This document shows, one piece after another, positions 1 through 7,483 of a stretch of 10,153 nucleotides of DNA (position 1 is its first letter; each line of letters opens with the position of its first letter). This stretch comes from an uncultured Mycoplasmatota bacterium (GTDB lineage Bacteria; Bacillota_I; Bacilli_A; RF39; UBA660). Under the pieces are notes generated by a model, which worked only from the letters and a program-made list of their open reading frames with translations, had not been told where the DNA came from and did no database searches. Where the stretch lies: contig URHJ01000029.1 in assembly GCA_900547465.1 (NCBI GenBank), positions 1 through 10,153 on the forward strand, written 5' to 3'. The position numbers and the translations under genes are program-made.

Positions 1-209
1 TAAACAAAGATCCAGAATTTAGAGAGTATATGAGTGCAGAAGAAGATGCAAGAAAGATGGAAAATTCACATTTAGATGAGGCTATGAATAAAGGAATGGA
101 AAGAAGGAACCTTGAAATAGCTAAGAATATGCTGAATGAAGGTATAAATTTAAGTGTTATAGCTAAATGTACAGGTTTAACAGAAAATGAGATTAATTCA
201 TTAAAGTAG
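1..209 (+). CDS. C-terminal tail of Rpn/PD-(D/E)XK transposase-like protein (5' end outside window)
   Basis: The open frame enters from the left edge (first full codon at base 3) and stops at TAG 207-209, leaving 68 residues. The tail is highly charged. It ends with a segment reading IAKNMLNEGINLSVIAKCTG, followed by LTENEINSLK. This 'IAKxMLxxGxxxxxIxxxTGLxxxEIxxL' ending is typical of the Rpn recombination-promoting nuclease / PDDEXK_2 transposase-like proteins common in gut Firmicutes. The catalytic PD-(D/E)XK domain lies upstream of the window and cannot be inspected, so the family call rests only on the tail. No clear intrinsic terminator follows before the next promoter at 258. Such genes are often multicopy and associated with genome plasticity. 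Confidence 0.7.
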   Translation, partial: NKDPEFREYMSAEEDARKMENSHLDEAMNKGMERRNLEIAKNMLNEGINLSVIAKCTGLTENEINSLK

Positions 210-257
210 TTAAATTAAGAGATCAGGTTTTTAATAATAAAGAATGAAGGATTTTAA

Positions 258-286
258 TTGACAAATTTCATATTTTATGATATAAT
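258..286 (+). promoter_or_regulatory. Consensus sigma-A promoter for the kinase-like gene
   Basis: TTGACA (258-263) and TATAAT (281-286) are both perfect and separated by exactly 17 bases. A TG one base before the -10 (278-279) makes it an extended -10. Transcription should start near 293, leaving a leader of about 50 bases before the ATG at 346. Nothing suggests repression or a riboswitch, so strong constitutive expression is inferred. Confidence 0.88.
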
Positions 287-345
287 TTGCAGAACAATGA
301 GAGATAGCTTGAGATTGTAATCATAAGAACAAAAGGGGGATTTTT

Positions 346-1239
346 ATGAATTCAATTACTTTAACAAAAAAGCAGTTAAATAGTTTAACTAGACTTGATG
401 TTGGTAGTGCAAAAAATTCTGAAGGTGAAATGTATATATTAGATCATGGTAACTGGAATTATAGTGATGGAAGTTTATTATTAAAAAAGTTATTTATTGC
501 TGATGGTGAGGCTATGGCCAATAAACTATTTACTGTTAGTTTATTAGGCGATAAAAAAGAAGATATTGATATGAATGAATTAGTAATTCCTAATAATTTA
601 GCAGTTGTTAAAAATGAGGTTATAGGATTTACTGTTCCTTTAATACCAGAAGCAAAGAACTTAAAGGTTATTTTGGATAATCCCAAAATAGATAATAGTA
701 TAAAGATAGATTACTTATATAAAGTTGGTAAAATGTTAAAAAAAGTTAATTCCTTGAATAGAAGAAAAATTATAAATTTGACGATTGGTGATTTGCATGA
801 AGATAATATTTTAGTTACTAAAGATCATGATATTAGGGTAGTAGATTTGGATAGTGCCTATTTAGATACTAGTTATCCAACTCCATCGTTTTATTTGAGA
901 AATAGTGAAATAGGAAATTTTAGAAAATATAAGTTTAATAGTTCTGGGATTGTATATCCTACTAAGAATACTGATTTATTGTGTTATAATTCAATGATTT
1001 TAAATACAATTTCTAAAAATAGAATTGATAAATTAAGTGTTTCTGATTATTTTTCTTATATAAATTATTTAGAGAGTTTGGGATTTGGTCAAGATATTGT
1101 TAAATCATTTAGAAGAGTTTATACTAATGGTGAAAATATAAATCCAGCTGATTATTTAGATCAAGTTCCTGAGGAAAAAATGGGTGAAGCTATATATAAA
1201 GTTTATGAATTGAAGAAGCAAAAAGGAAAAGTTAAATAA
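346..1239 (+). CDS. Protein-kinase-fold (APH/ELK-like) protein, substrate unknown
   Basis: The 297-residue product starts at an ATG preceded by AAAAGGGGG. A kinase-like core is visible. There is a glycine-containing N-lobe start (VGSAKNSEGEMYIL, residues 19-32) and a possible ATP-binding lysine at K47/K48 (LLLKKLF). The catalytic loop is GDLHEDNILV (148-157), with candidate catalytic D149 and metal-binding N154. A VVDLDS motif (165-170) holds D167 in the DFG-aspartate position. The GDLHxxN form is typical of aminoglycoside phosphotransferase-like and atypical bacterial kinases rather than Hanks-type HRD kinases. The key residues are present, so it may be active. There is no signal peptide or membrane segment. 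It is transcribed alone from its own consensus promoter, between an Rpn-type tail and the valine T-box operon, and the context does not reveal a substrate. It could be a protein or a small-molecule kinase. Confidence 0.72.
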   Translation: MNSITLTKKQLNSLTRLDVGSAKNSEGEMYILDHGNWNYSDGSLLLKKLFIADGEAMANKLFTVSLLGDKKEDIDMNELVIPNNLAVVKNEVIGFTVPLIPEAKNLKVILDNPKIDNSIKIDYLYKVGKMLKKVNSLNRRKIINLTIGDLHEDNILVTKDHDIRVVDLDSAYLDTSYPTPSFYLRNSEIGNFRKYKFNSSGIVYPTKNTDLLCYNSMILNTISKNRIDKLSVSDYFSYINYLESLGFGQDIVKSFRRVYTNGENINPADYLDQVPEEKMGEAIYKVYELKKQKGKVK

Positions 1240-1244
1240 AATAA

Positions 1245-1273
1245 TTGAAAAAAAGTATTAGATAGAGTATACT
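1245..1273 (+). promoter_or_regulatory. Sigma-A promoter of the valine T-box operon
   Basis: TTGAAA (1245-1250) and TATACT (1268-1273) are spaced by 17 bases. The promoter begins six bases after the stop codon of the kinase-like gene and lies just upstream of the T-box leader. Each hexamer has five of six consensus bases. The transcript is expected to start near 1280. Confidence 0.8.
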
Positions 1274-1279
1274 ACTTGT

Positions 1280-1499
1280 AGATGTTTTGAAACCGAGGAG
1301 TATATAAATAGAAATTTATAGAGATGTTATGGTTGGTGGAAATAACAAGTTTCTTTTATAGAAGGTAGCGGTGGAGCATGATTATTGAAATTAGTAGATA
1401 GTCCCGGATTAATTCCGTTATCATGATTGAGGTTTTTATAAACAAATTAAGGTGGTACCACGATACTATTCGTCCTTAGGGATGGATAGTATTTTTTTT
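1280..1499 (+). promoter_or_regulatory. Valine T-box leader (tRNA-Val-sensing riboswitch)
   Basis: The diagnostic T-box sequence AAGGTGGTACCACG lies at 1449-1462. It is followed by an intrinsic terminator (1463-1499) that overlaps the antiterminator. Its UGGU bulge sequence (1453-1456) can pair with the tRNA 3' end carrying discriminator A, followed by CCA. Stem I can be traced. ACCG (1292-1295) pairs with CGGT (1369-1372). An S-turn-like GAGTA is on the 5' side, with GAA (1361-1363) opposite. The distal helix TGTTAT/ATAACA (1325-1330/1342-1347) closes a GGTTGGTGGA-type loop. The codon-like GTA at 1365-1367, directly after GAAG and next to the lower helix, is the likely specifier and reads valine. 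This agrees with valS downstream. Uncharged tRNA-Val should stabilise the antiterminator and permit transcription of the HD gene and valS. Confidence 0.9.
1463..1499 (+). terminator. T-box regulated intrinsic terminator
   Basis: ATACTATTCGTCC (1463-1475) pairs with GGATGGATAGTAT (1480-1492) over 13 bp with two G-U wobbles and a TTAG loop, followed by eight T residues (1492-1499). It directly follows the T-box sequence. Its U-tract runs straight into the GGAGGTGA ribosome binding site of the next gene. It is the off-state structure of the leader. Confidence 0.9.
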
Positions 1500-1511
1500 G
1501 GAGGTGAATTT

Positions 1512-2279
1512 ATGCAAGAAGCAATTGATGAGTTTTTAGAATATACCAGTTCATTTTTTACATTATTAAATGATTCATATGATATTTATAATATAAACTT
1601 GAAAATTAATCATACTTTTCGAGTCATGGACTTATGTGGAGAGATTGCAGAATCATTAAATTTAACAAAAGAGGATATTACTTTAGCAAAGTTATGTGGG
1701 CTTTTGCATGATATAGGAAGATTTGAACAATGGAATAGATATAAAACATTTGTAGATTCAAAGAGTGTTGATCATGGTGACTTTGGTGCGAAACTTTTGA
1801 AGGAAAAGAACTTTATACGACGATTCAATAATGATGAAAAGATAGATGATCTTATTATCAAAGTTGTAAAAAATCATAATAAATATGAAGTGGAAGATGA
1901 TTTGACTAAGAGAGAAAAACTTTTTACTAATATAGTAAGAGATGCTGATAAAACAGATATCTTATATTTATATACTATTAATGATATATCAATTGATGTA
2001 GGTTCAGATTCATTTTCTGACAGTGTGCTTGATTGTTTAAAAAATCATAAATTAATAGATAGACGATTAAAAAAGACTAAAGCAGATACTTTATCTGTTT
2101 CATTAGCATTTGTTTTTGATATTAATTATAAAAAGACTTTTGAAATTTTAAGAGATAGGTCATATCTTGATAAAGAAATAGATATTTATATAAATAAAAC
2201 TACTAATCAAAAATTAAAAGAGCAATTAAATGAATTAAGAAGTATAATTAATAATTACATAGATAGGAGATGTTTATAA
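1512..2279 (+). CDS. HD-domain metal-dependent phosphohydrolase, first gene of the valine T-box operon
   Basis: The start is ATG 1512, four bases after GGAGGTGA (1500-1507). A GTG further upstream in the same frame lies inside the T-box and is not used. The 255-residue protein has the HD-superfamily signature. The candidate residues are H34 (NHTFRV), H66-D67 (LLHDIGRFEQ), H88 (DHGDFGA), H122 (KNHNKYE) and D146 (RDADKTDI). This pattern suits a di-metal phosphohydrolase of the widespread 'HDIGRFEQ' family, whose substrate is not established. No membrane segment or extra domain is visible, so it should be cytosolic. It overlaps valS by one base (TAATG), which implies translational coupling, and it is induced by uncharged tRNA-Val. 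A role in hydrolysing a nucleotide by-product of aminoacylation, as the HD enzyme YqeK does for Ap4A, is possible. That is inference; the protein is not obviously YqeK. Confidence 0.85.
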   Translation: MQEAIDEFLEYTSSFFTLLNDSYDIYNINLKINHTFRVMDLCGEIAESLNLTKEDITLAKLCGLLHDIGRFEQWNRYKTFVDSKSVDHGDFGAKLLKEKNFIRRFNNDEKIDDLIIKVVKNHNKYEVEDDLTKREKLFTNIVRDADKTDILYLYTINDISIDVGSDSFSDSVLDCLKNHKLIDRRLKKTKADTLSVSLAFVFDINYKKTFEILRDRSYLDKEIDIYINKTTNQKLKEQLNELRSIINNYIDRRCL

Positions 2280-4810
2280 TGTTAGATAAGAAATATAATC
2301 ATACTGAAGTAGAAAAAAATAAATATGAAGAGTGGATGGAGAAGGGTTATTTTAAATCAGGTGACTTTAGTAAAAAGCCATACTGTATAATCCTACCTCC
2401 TCCAAATGTAACGGGGAAACTTCATTTAGGACATGCTTGGGATGTAACATTACAAGATATTATGATTAGATATAAGAGAATGGAAGGTTATGATGCATTA
2501 TGGTTACCAGGAATGGATCATGCCGCTATCGCAACAGAGGCTAAAGTTGTAAAAAGACTTAAAGAAGAACAAAATTTAAGTAAAAGTGAAGTTGGTAGAG
2601 ATAAATTTTTAGATGAATGTTGGAGATGGACTCATGAACATGCAGATACTATTCGTGCTCAATGGGCAAAAATGGGTATTTCACTAGATTATTCAAAAGA
2701 AAGATTTACTCTAGATGATGGTATATCTAAAGCTGTAAGAAAGGTATTTGTTGATTACTATAATAAAGGGTTAATTTATCGTGGTGAAAAAATAATTAAC
2801 TGGGATCCTGCTGCTAAGACAGCTTTATCTAATGAGGAAGTAATATATTCTTTAGAAAATAGTGCTTTCTATCATTTAAAATATAAATTAGTAGATAGTG
2901 ATAAATATATAGATGTTGCGACAACTAGACCTGAGACATTATTTGGGGATACAGCTGTTGCGGTTAATGAAGAAGATGAAAGATATAAGGATTTTGTTGG
3001 TAAGAATGTTATTTTACCAATTGTTAATAAAGAAATACCTGTAATCACAGATGAACATGCGGATATGACTAAAGGTACTGGTGCTGTAAAAATTACTCCT
3101 GCGCATGATCCTAATGACTTCGAAGTAGGTAATAGACATAACTTAGAAAGAATTGTTATCTTTAATGACGATGCTACTATGAATGAAAATGTTCCTTTAA
3201 AATATCAAGGAATGAATCGTGAAGAAGCAAGAGAAGAAGTAATTAAAGATTTAAAAGAAGCTGGCTTATTGTTAGAAATTGAACCTTTAACTCATGAAGT
3301 TGGACATAGTGAGAGAACTGGTGTAATGGTTGAACCAATGATAAAGAAACAATGGTTTGTTAAAATGAGACCTTTAGCAGATCAAGTTTTAGAAAATCAA
3401 AAAAGTAGTAAGACTAAAGTTCATTTTGTACCTAGTCGTTATGAAAAAACTATGAATCACTGGATGGAGATTACATATGATTGGTGTATTTCTAGACAAT
3501 TATGGTGGGGACATCAAATTCCAGCTTGGTATAAGGATGATCAAGTATATGTTGGAATGGAAGCTCCAAAAGAAGAAGGTTGGGTACAAGATGATGATGT
3601 TTTAGATACTTGGTTTTCATCTGCTTTATGGCCATTCGCAACACTTGGTTGGCCTGATAATACAGAATTGTTAGAAAGATATTATCCAAATAATTGTTTA
3701 GTTACTGGATATGATATTATTCCATTCTGGGTTAATAGAATGACATTCCAAGGAGAAGAGTTACTTGGTAAGAGACCTTTTGAAGATTGTTTGATTCATG
3801 GATTAATTCGTGATAAACAAGGACGTAAGTTTTCAAAAAGTTTAGGTAATGGTATTGATCCATTTGATATGATTGATTTATATGGAGCTGATTCTCTTAG
3901 ATATTATTTAGCAACTGATGTAAGTGCTGGAACAGATATGAAGTTTGATGAAGATAAAATAAAAGCTACTTGGAATTTTATTAATAAATTATGGAATGCT
4001 TCTAGATTTACTTTAATGAATATAGAGGGATTAACTGAAATAAATTTAGATAATTTAAAACCAGAAGATAAATGGATTTTAACTAAATATGAAAATACGA
4101 TACATACTGTTAAGAAGTTTATGGATAAATATCAATTTAATAATGTGGGTAGTGCTATTTATGACTTTACTTGGAATTATTTCTGCGATTATTATATAGA
4201 AATGGCAAAATATTCAATTGATGATATAACAACTAAATCAGTTTTATGTATTGTATTGACTGGAATATTAAAATTATTACATCCATTTATGCCATATGTT
4301 ACAGAAGAAATTTATCAAATGTTACCTGTTAAAGATAATGAATCAATTATGATTTCTTCATATCCAAAATATCAAAGTAAATTTATATTTGAAGATGTTG
4401 AAAAAATAGTTGATGATCAAGTTGAATTTATTAAAAAGTTTAGAAATGTAAAAGCAGAAAATAATATAACTAAAGATATGAAAGTAATGTTTTCTACAGA
4501 CGATGATAATGAACTTATTGTTAAGATGTTGAAGTTAGATAATAATTTAGTAAAAGAACCATTGGGAATGAAAGCATATAAAGTTTTCTCAGAGAGAATT
4601 CAAGCTCAAATATTCTTTGAAAAAATAGAAACAGAAGCAGATAAAGCACAAACAGAAGCAGCAATTAAAACATTGGAAGCATCTATTGCTAGAAGAGAAA
4701 AATTATTATCAAATGAAAACTATGTTAATAAAGCACCTAGTAATATTGTCGAAATGGATCGTAAAAAGTTAGAAGAAGAAAAGAAAAAACTAAAAGAATT
4801 ACAATCATAA
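2279..4810 (+). CDS. valS: Valyl-tRNA synthetase
   Basis: This class I aminoacyl-tRNA synthetase charges tRNA-Val. The start chosen is ATG 2279, nine bases after AGGAG (2265-2269). An in-frame ATG at 2270 abuts the SD and is too close. The product is 843 residues, close to the usual bacterial ValRS length. The HIGH-type motif is HLGH at residues 49-52, after PPPNVTGK. The CP1 editing domain carries TTRPET from residue 215. The KMSKS-type motif is KFSKS at 517-521, within GRKFSKSLGNGIDP. Further C-terminal are the anticodon-binding domain and a charged coiled-coil arm of roughly 60 residues, a feature typical of ValRS. The gene is intact and controlled by the upstream valine T-box together with the HD gene, with which it overlaps by one base. 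A strong terminator follows it. Confidence 0.98.
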   Translation: MLDKKYNHTEVEKNKYEEWMEKGYFKSGDFSKKPYCIILPPPNVTGKLHLGHAWDVTLQDIMIRYKRMEGYDALWLPGMDHAAIATEAKVVKRLKEEQNLSKSEVGRDKFLDECWRWTHEHADTIRAQWAKMGISLDYSKERFTLDDGISKAVRKVFVDYYNKGLIYRGEKIINWDPAAKTALSNEEVIYSLENSAFYHLKYKLVDSDKYIDVATTRPETLFGDTAVAVNEEDERYKDFVGKNVILPIVNKEIPVITDEHADMTKGTGAVKITPAHDPNDFEVGNRHNLERIVIFNDDATMNENVPLKYQGMNREEAREEVIKDLKEAGLLLEIEPLTHEVGHSERTGVMVEPMIKKQWFVKMRPLADQVLENQKSSKTKVHFVPSRYEKTMNHWMEITYDWCISRQLWWGHQIPAWYKDDQVYVGMEAPKEEGWVQDDDVLDTWFSSALWPFATLGWPDNTELLERYYPNNCLVTGYDIIPFWVNRMTFQGEELLGKRPFEDCLIHGLIRDKQGRKFSKSLGNGIDPFDMIDLYGADSLRYYLATDVSAGTDMKFDEDKIKATWNFINKLWNASRFTLMNIEGLTEINLDNLKPEDKWILTKYENTIHTVKKFMDKYQFNNVGSAIYDFTWNYFCDYYIEMAKYSIDDITTKSVLCIVLTGILKLLHPFMPYVTEEIYQMLPVKDNESIMISSYPKYQSKFIFEDVEKIVDDQVEFIKKFRNVKAENNITKDMKVMFSTDDDNELIVKMLKLDNNLVKEPLGMKAYKVFSERIQAQIFFEKIETEADKAQTEAAIKTLEASIARREKLLSNENYVNKAPSNIVEMDRKKLEEEKKKLKELQS

Positions 4811-4818
4811 TGATAATT

Positions 4819-4852
4819 AAGAAGAAATTAAAAATAGTTTCTTCTTTTTTTT
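4819..4852 (+). terminator. Intrinsic terminator after valS
   Basis: AAGAAGAAA (4819-4827) pairs with TTTCTTCTT (4838-4846) as a 9-bp stem with a 10-base loop, followed by T residues to 4852. It starts eight bases after the valS stop. It separates the T-box operon from the cell-envelope cluster, though the AU-rich stem may allow some readthrough. Confidence 0.8.
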
Positions 4853-4899
4853 CGACAAATTATTTGATTAGTATTTGTTACTATATACGTGGTGATGAT

Positions 4900-5346
4900 A
4901 TGAAAAGATTATTTTTATTTATGGCAGTAGCAGTTGTTTTAGGAACATTTACAGGAAAGTTTTTATTTTCTAAAGTTAAGAGTGATAGTACTGTTTTCTC
5001 AGAAAGAGAAGATATTTACTTCTTACAAGAAGGAGTGTATTCATCAGAAGAATCACTTAACTCTAATACAAAGAATATTAATCCTAAGTTAGTTGTTAAG
5101 GAAGATAATAAATATTATGTTTATGTAGGAATAAGTAAAAATTTAGAAGTTATTAAAAAAATAAAAAATATATATGATAAGAAAGGGTACCCGACATATC
5201 AAAAATTAGTTAAAGTAGGTAATACTGAGTTTCTAAGTAACGTTGAACAATATGATCTGTTATCTAAAGGGGCAAATAAAGATAATGATTTATTAACTAT
5301 TCAAGATGTTGTTTTATCTAATTATGAAGAATTAGTTAAGGGATAA
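4900..5346 (+). CDS. Membrane-anchored SPOR-like protein in the spoIIB position
   Basis: The start chosen is ATG 4900 after GGTGATG. An in-frame ATG at 4810 would translate the valS terminator hairpin and is rejected. The protein has 148 residues: a short basic start, one membrane segment (about 3-23), then an extracytoplasmic part. Residues about 39-105 resemble a SPOR domain. IYFLQEGVYSS, then KYYVYVGISK, then a helix ending KKGYP match the SPOR pattern of two repeats with Q.G.F and V.VG. SPOR domains bind denuded septal glycan. In B. subtilis, spoIIB (also a membrane-anchored SPOR protein) lies between valS and radC, exactly as here, so a SpoIIB-like role at the division or sporulation septum is inferred. 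The match is short and the family call moderate. Only a weak extended -10 (TGTTACTAT, 4876-4884) is seen upstream, so expression may rely partly on valS readthrough. Confidence 0.72.
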   Translation: MKRLFLFMAVAVVLGTFTGKFLFSKVKSDSTVFSEREDIYFLQEGVYSSEESLNSNTKNINPKLVVKEDNKYYVYVGISKNLEVIKKIKNIYDKKGYPTYQKLVKVGNTEFLSNVEQYDLLSKGANKDNDLLTIQDVVLSNYEELVKG

Positions 5347-5383
5347 TTCTATTTTTTTCTAATAATATATACGAGGTGGTAGA

Positions 5384-6067
5384 ATGTATCGTGTAAGGGA
5401 ATTGCCTAAAATAGAAAGACCTAGAGAAAGACTTTTAGAAGTAGGTGCTTCTAATTTAAGCAATGAGGAACTTTTAGCAATTATCTTGAAAAATGGAACT
5501 ACATCTAAAAATGTAAAACAATTAAGTGGAGAGGTATTAAAAGAATTTGGTGGAGTTTATGAATTAAAAAATGTAACAGTTGAAAGATTAAAAAAAATAA
5601 AAGGAATAGGAGATGTAAAAGCAATAGAAGTAGTTGCGGCAATTGAATTTGGAAAAAGAATATTTTTATCAAAAAATGATCATAATAAAAAGAGAATGAT
5701 GAATGCTAAAACAATTTGGGAAGAGACTAAATATTTGTTTTATGATAAGAAACAAGAAAATTTATATTGTCTTTATTTTGATAATAAGCAGAAACTAATA
5801 GGAAAGAAATTAATGTTTATTGGTACAATTAATAGAATTATTGTTCACCCTAGAGAGATATTTAAAGAAGCTTATTTGTTAAGTGCATCAAGTATTGTTT
5901 GTATTCATAATCATCCATCAGGAGATGTAACTCCTTCAAGAGAAGATAAAGAATTTACTAAAAATTTAGTAGAAATAGGAAAAATACAGGGGATACCAGT
6001 AGTGGATCATATTATCGTTAGTGAAGATGAGTATTATAGTTTTTACGATTCTTTTGATAAATTTTAG
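5384..6067 (+). CDS. radC: RadC family protein (JAB/MPN metalloprotease-like)
   Basis: The 227-residue protein has the full RadC architecture. A UPF0758 N-terminal region (ELPKIERPRERLLEVGASNL) is followed by helix-hairpin-helix-like LKKIKGIGDVKA (69-80). The MPN/JAB domain carries the JAMM metal motif HNHPSGDVTPSREDK (175-189), with ligands H175, H177 and D188. The length is typical. The ATG follows a GAGGTGG site. The biochemical role of RadC is unresolved; the old DNA-repair assignment in E. coli has been withdrawn. As in B. subtilis, it sits next to the mre genes and downstream of a SPOR/SpoIIB-type gene, 37 bases after it and with no terminator between, so the two are probably cotranscribed. 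Confidence 0.96.
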   Translation: MYRVRELPKIERPRERLLEVGASNLSNEELLAIILKNGTTSKNVKQLSGEVLKEFGGVYELKNVTVERLKKIKGIGDVKAIEVVAAIEFGKRIFLSKNDHNKKRMMNAKTIWEETKYLFYDKKQENLYCLYFDNKQKLIGKKLMFIGTINRIIVHPREIFKEAYLLSASSIVCIHNHPSGDVTPSREDKEFTKNLVEIGKIQGIPVVDHIIVSEDEYYSFYDSFDKF

Positions 6068-6076
6068 GTTTTATTA

Positions 6077-6105
6077 TTGTAAGAAAAAATAAATTATATT
6101 ATAAT
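6077..6105 (+). promoter_or_regulatory. Probable sigma-A promoter for mreCD
   Basis: TTGTAA (6077-6082) and TATAAT (6100-6105) are separated by 17 bases in the 64-base gap between radC and mreC. The -10 is perfect and the -35 matches four of six positions. The predicted start near 6112 leaves about 20 bases of leader before the mreC ATG. It would let mreCD be expressed independently of radC. Confidence 0.65.
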
Positions 6106-6131
6106 AGGTAAGAGTTCAAGAGGTGATGTTA

Positions 6132-6929
6132 ATGTATTATAGACGTCAGAAAAAACAAAGAAATATTATTATTTTTATTAGTTCGATAGTTATTTTTTTA
6201 TTACTTTCTGTTTCACTATATTTTAATCATAAAGATAATATTATTGAGTCTTATTTAAAGGATATTTGTATGGTTGTAGAAAAGGTAGTTATGTATCCTT
6301 TTACAACTTTAAATAAAGAGAAGGGCGAAGATTTATCAAAGAGTTATGTAATACAAAAAAATGTAAATCAGTCTTTAGAAAATGAAATACAAGAGTTGAA
6401 AAATGCTTTGGAATTAAAAGAAACATTAACTGAATATGATAGTATAACTACTACAGTTTTATCTAGAAATAAGAGTTATTGGTTTAATACTGTTACAATA
6501 GATAAAGGAAGTAGTTCTGGTATTAAGAAAGATATGGCTGTTGTTACGAAAAATGGATTTGTAGGTAAGATTCATAAAGTTAGTAAAAACTCTAGTGAAG
6601 TAAAATTAATTACAGCTGATGATGTTAATTATAAAGTATCAGTTTCTATAACAACATCTAGTGGTGATACTAATGCAATTTTAAATGGATATGATAAAAA
6701 ATCAGGTCTTTTAAAGGTTGTAGGTGTTGATAAAACTTCTGATGTAAAAGAGGGAGATGTTATTTTAACTAGTGGACTTGGAGGAAAGGAACCTAGAGGA
6801 ATTTATATAGGAATTGTTAATGGGATTAAAACTGATAAATATAATTTAAGTAAAACTTTATATTTGAAAACAGGACAAGATTTTTCTAATATACATTACT
6901 TAACTGTATTAAAGGAGAAAACATCATGA
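6132..6929 (+). CDS. mreC: Rod shape-determining protein MreC
   Basis: MreC is a bitopic scaffold that links the elongasome's cytoplasmic and periplasmic parts. The start chosen is ATG 6132, eight bases after GAGG (6120-6123); GTG 6123 and ATG 6126 are too close to that site. The 265-residue protein has a basic N-terminus (MYYRRQKKQR), one membrane segment (about 11-31) and a coiled coil (about 70-105). Two beta-barrel regions follow, with TVTIDKGSSSGIKKDMAVV and GDVILTSGLGGKEPRGIYIG, the latter a strongly conserved MreC signature. The length is slightly shorter than in B. subtilis. It overlaps mreD by four bases (ATGA), showing translational coupling. No mreB precedes it, unlike the usual mreBCD order. 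Confidence 0.95.
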   Translation: MYYRRQKKQRNIIIFISSIVIFLLLSVSLYFNHKDNIIESYLKDICMVVEKVVMYPFTTLNKEKGEDLSKSYVIQKNVNQSLENEIQELKNALELKETLTEYDSITTTVLSRNKSYWFNTVTIDKGSSSGIKKDMAVVTKNGFVGKIHKVSKNSSEVKLITADDVNYKVSVSITTSSGDTNAILNGYDKKSGLLKVVGVDKTSDVKEGDVILTSGLGGKEPRGIYIGIVNGIKTDKYNLSKTLYLKTGQDFSNIHYLTVLKEKTS

Positions 6930-7435
6930 TAGTATGTATGATTATATTGGTTGTATCCTTTTTACTTGATGGGATTTTAACAAACTTTTTACCATTTAGT
7001 GTAGGGGATTTATCACTTTTTACACCACTTACAACAATAGTTGCGATAGTTGTTTTATATCCACTTTTTTATAAACAAGAAAAAAAATATTATATTTTGA
7101 GCTTTGTAACTGGTATTATTTACGATTTATTTTATACAAATTTATGGTTTTTTGATGGCTTTATGTTTTTATTTATTGCGTTTATAGTATGCTATTTATC
7201 TAGAGTTATGGGAGATAATTATTTAAAAATATTACTACAAATTCTTGTAATAATAATTATTTATGAGATAAGTTTTGCATTACTTATTGCTTTGTTTAAT
7301 TTAGTACCTATGACAATAGAGAGAGTGCTTTATAAAATATCTCATAGTCTTATATTAAATTTAATTTATGGAGAGGTACTATACGTAATTATAAAAGCTT
7401 TACCTAAAAAAGCTAAGAAAATAAGAATTAGTTAG
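6926..7435 (+). CDS. mreD: Rod shape-determining membrane protein MreD
   Basis: This 169-residue, very hydrophobic protein has about five membrane segments, as expected for MreD, the membrane partner of MreC in lateral wall synthesis. The sequence itself is poorly conserved in this family. The call rests on size, topology, a conserved-looking GIIYDLFYTNLWF loop (about 63-75), and position with a four-base ATGA overlap directly after mreC. AAGGAG (6912-6917) lies eight bases before the ATG. A terminator hairpin is built over the last codons and contains the TAG stop in its loop. Confidence 0.9.
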   Translation: MIVCMIILVVSFLLDGILTNFLPFSVGDLSLFTPLTTIVAIVVLYPLFYKQEKKYYILSFVTGIIYDLFYTNLWFFDGFMFLFIAFIVCYLSRVMGDNYLKILLQILVIIIIYEISFALLIALFNLVPMTIERVLYKISHSLILNLIYGEVLYVIIKALPKKAKKIRIS

Positions 7436-7452
7436 CATAATTCTTTTTTTTT
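7423..7452 (+). terminator. Intrinsic terminator overlapping the mreD stop codon
   Basis: AAGAATTA (7423-7430) pairs with TAATTCTT (7438-7445), with a 7-base loop that includes the mreD TAG (7433-7435) and T residues to 7452. The stem is only 8 bp and AU-rich, so termination may be partial and sensitive to ribosomes finishing mreD. Confidence 0.65.
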
Positions 7453-7483
7453 GTCATATTATTTTGTAAGGAGATTAAATAAT

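Noticed and set aside
297..320. Seven-codon mini-ORF (MRDSLRL) in the leader of the kinase-like gene
   Set aside because: It has no ribosome binding site and no attenuator-like hairpins around it. A chance ATG in AT-rich DNA is more likely than a leader peptide.
1452..1511. Upstream GTG start for the HD-domain gene
   Set aside because: It lies inside the T-box sequence and terminator hairpin. ATG 1512 has an excellent GGAGGTGA site.
4810..4899. Upstream ATG start adding 30 residues to the SPOR-like protein
   Set aside because: The extra part would be translated from the valS terminator stem and U-tract, and would place a lysine-rich stretch ahead of the natural membrane anchor. ATG 4900 has its own SD.
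7453..7483. Sigma-E promoter before the SpoIVFA-like gene (GTCATATT resembles a sigma-E -35)
   Set aside because: No CATA-type -10 lies at the required spacing, and the implied start would fall after the ATG at 7484. The match is partly coincidental with the terminator T-run.
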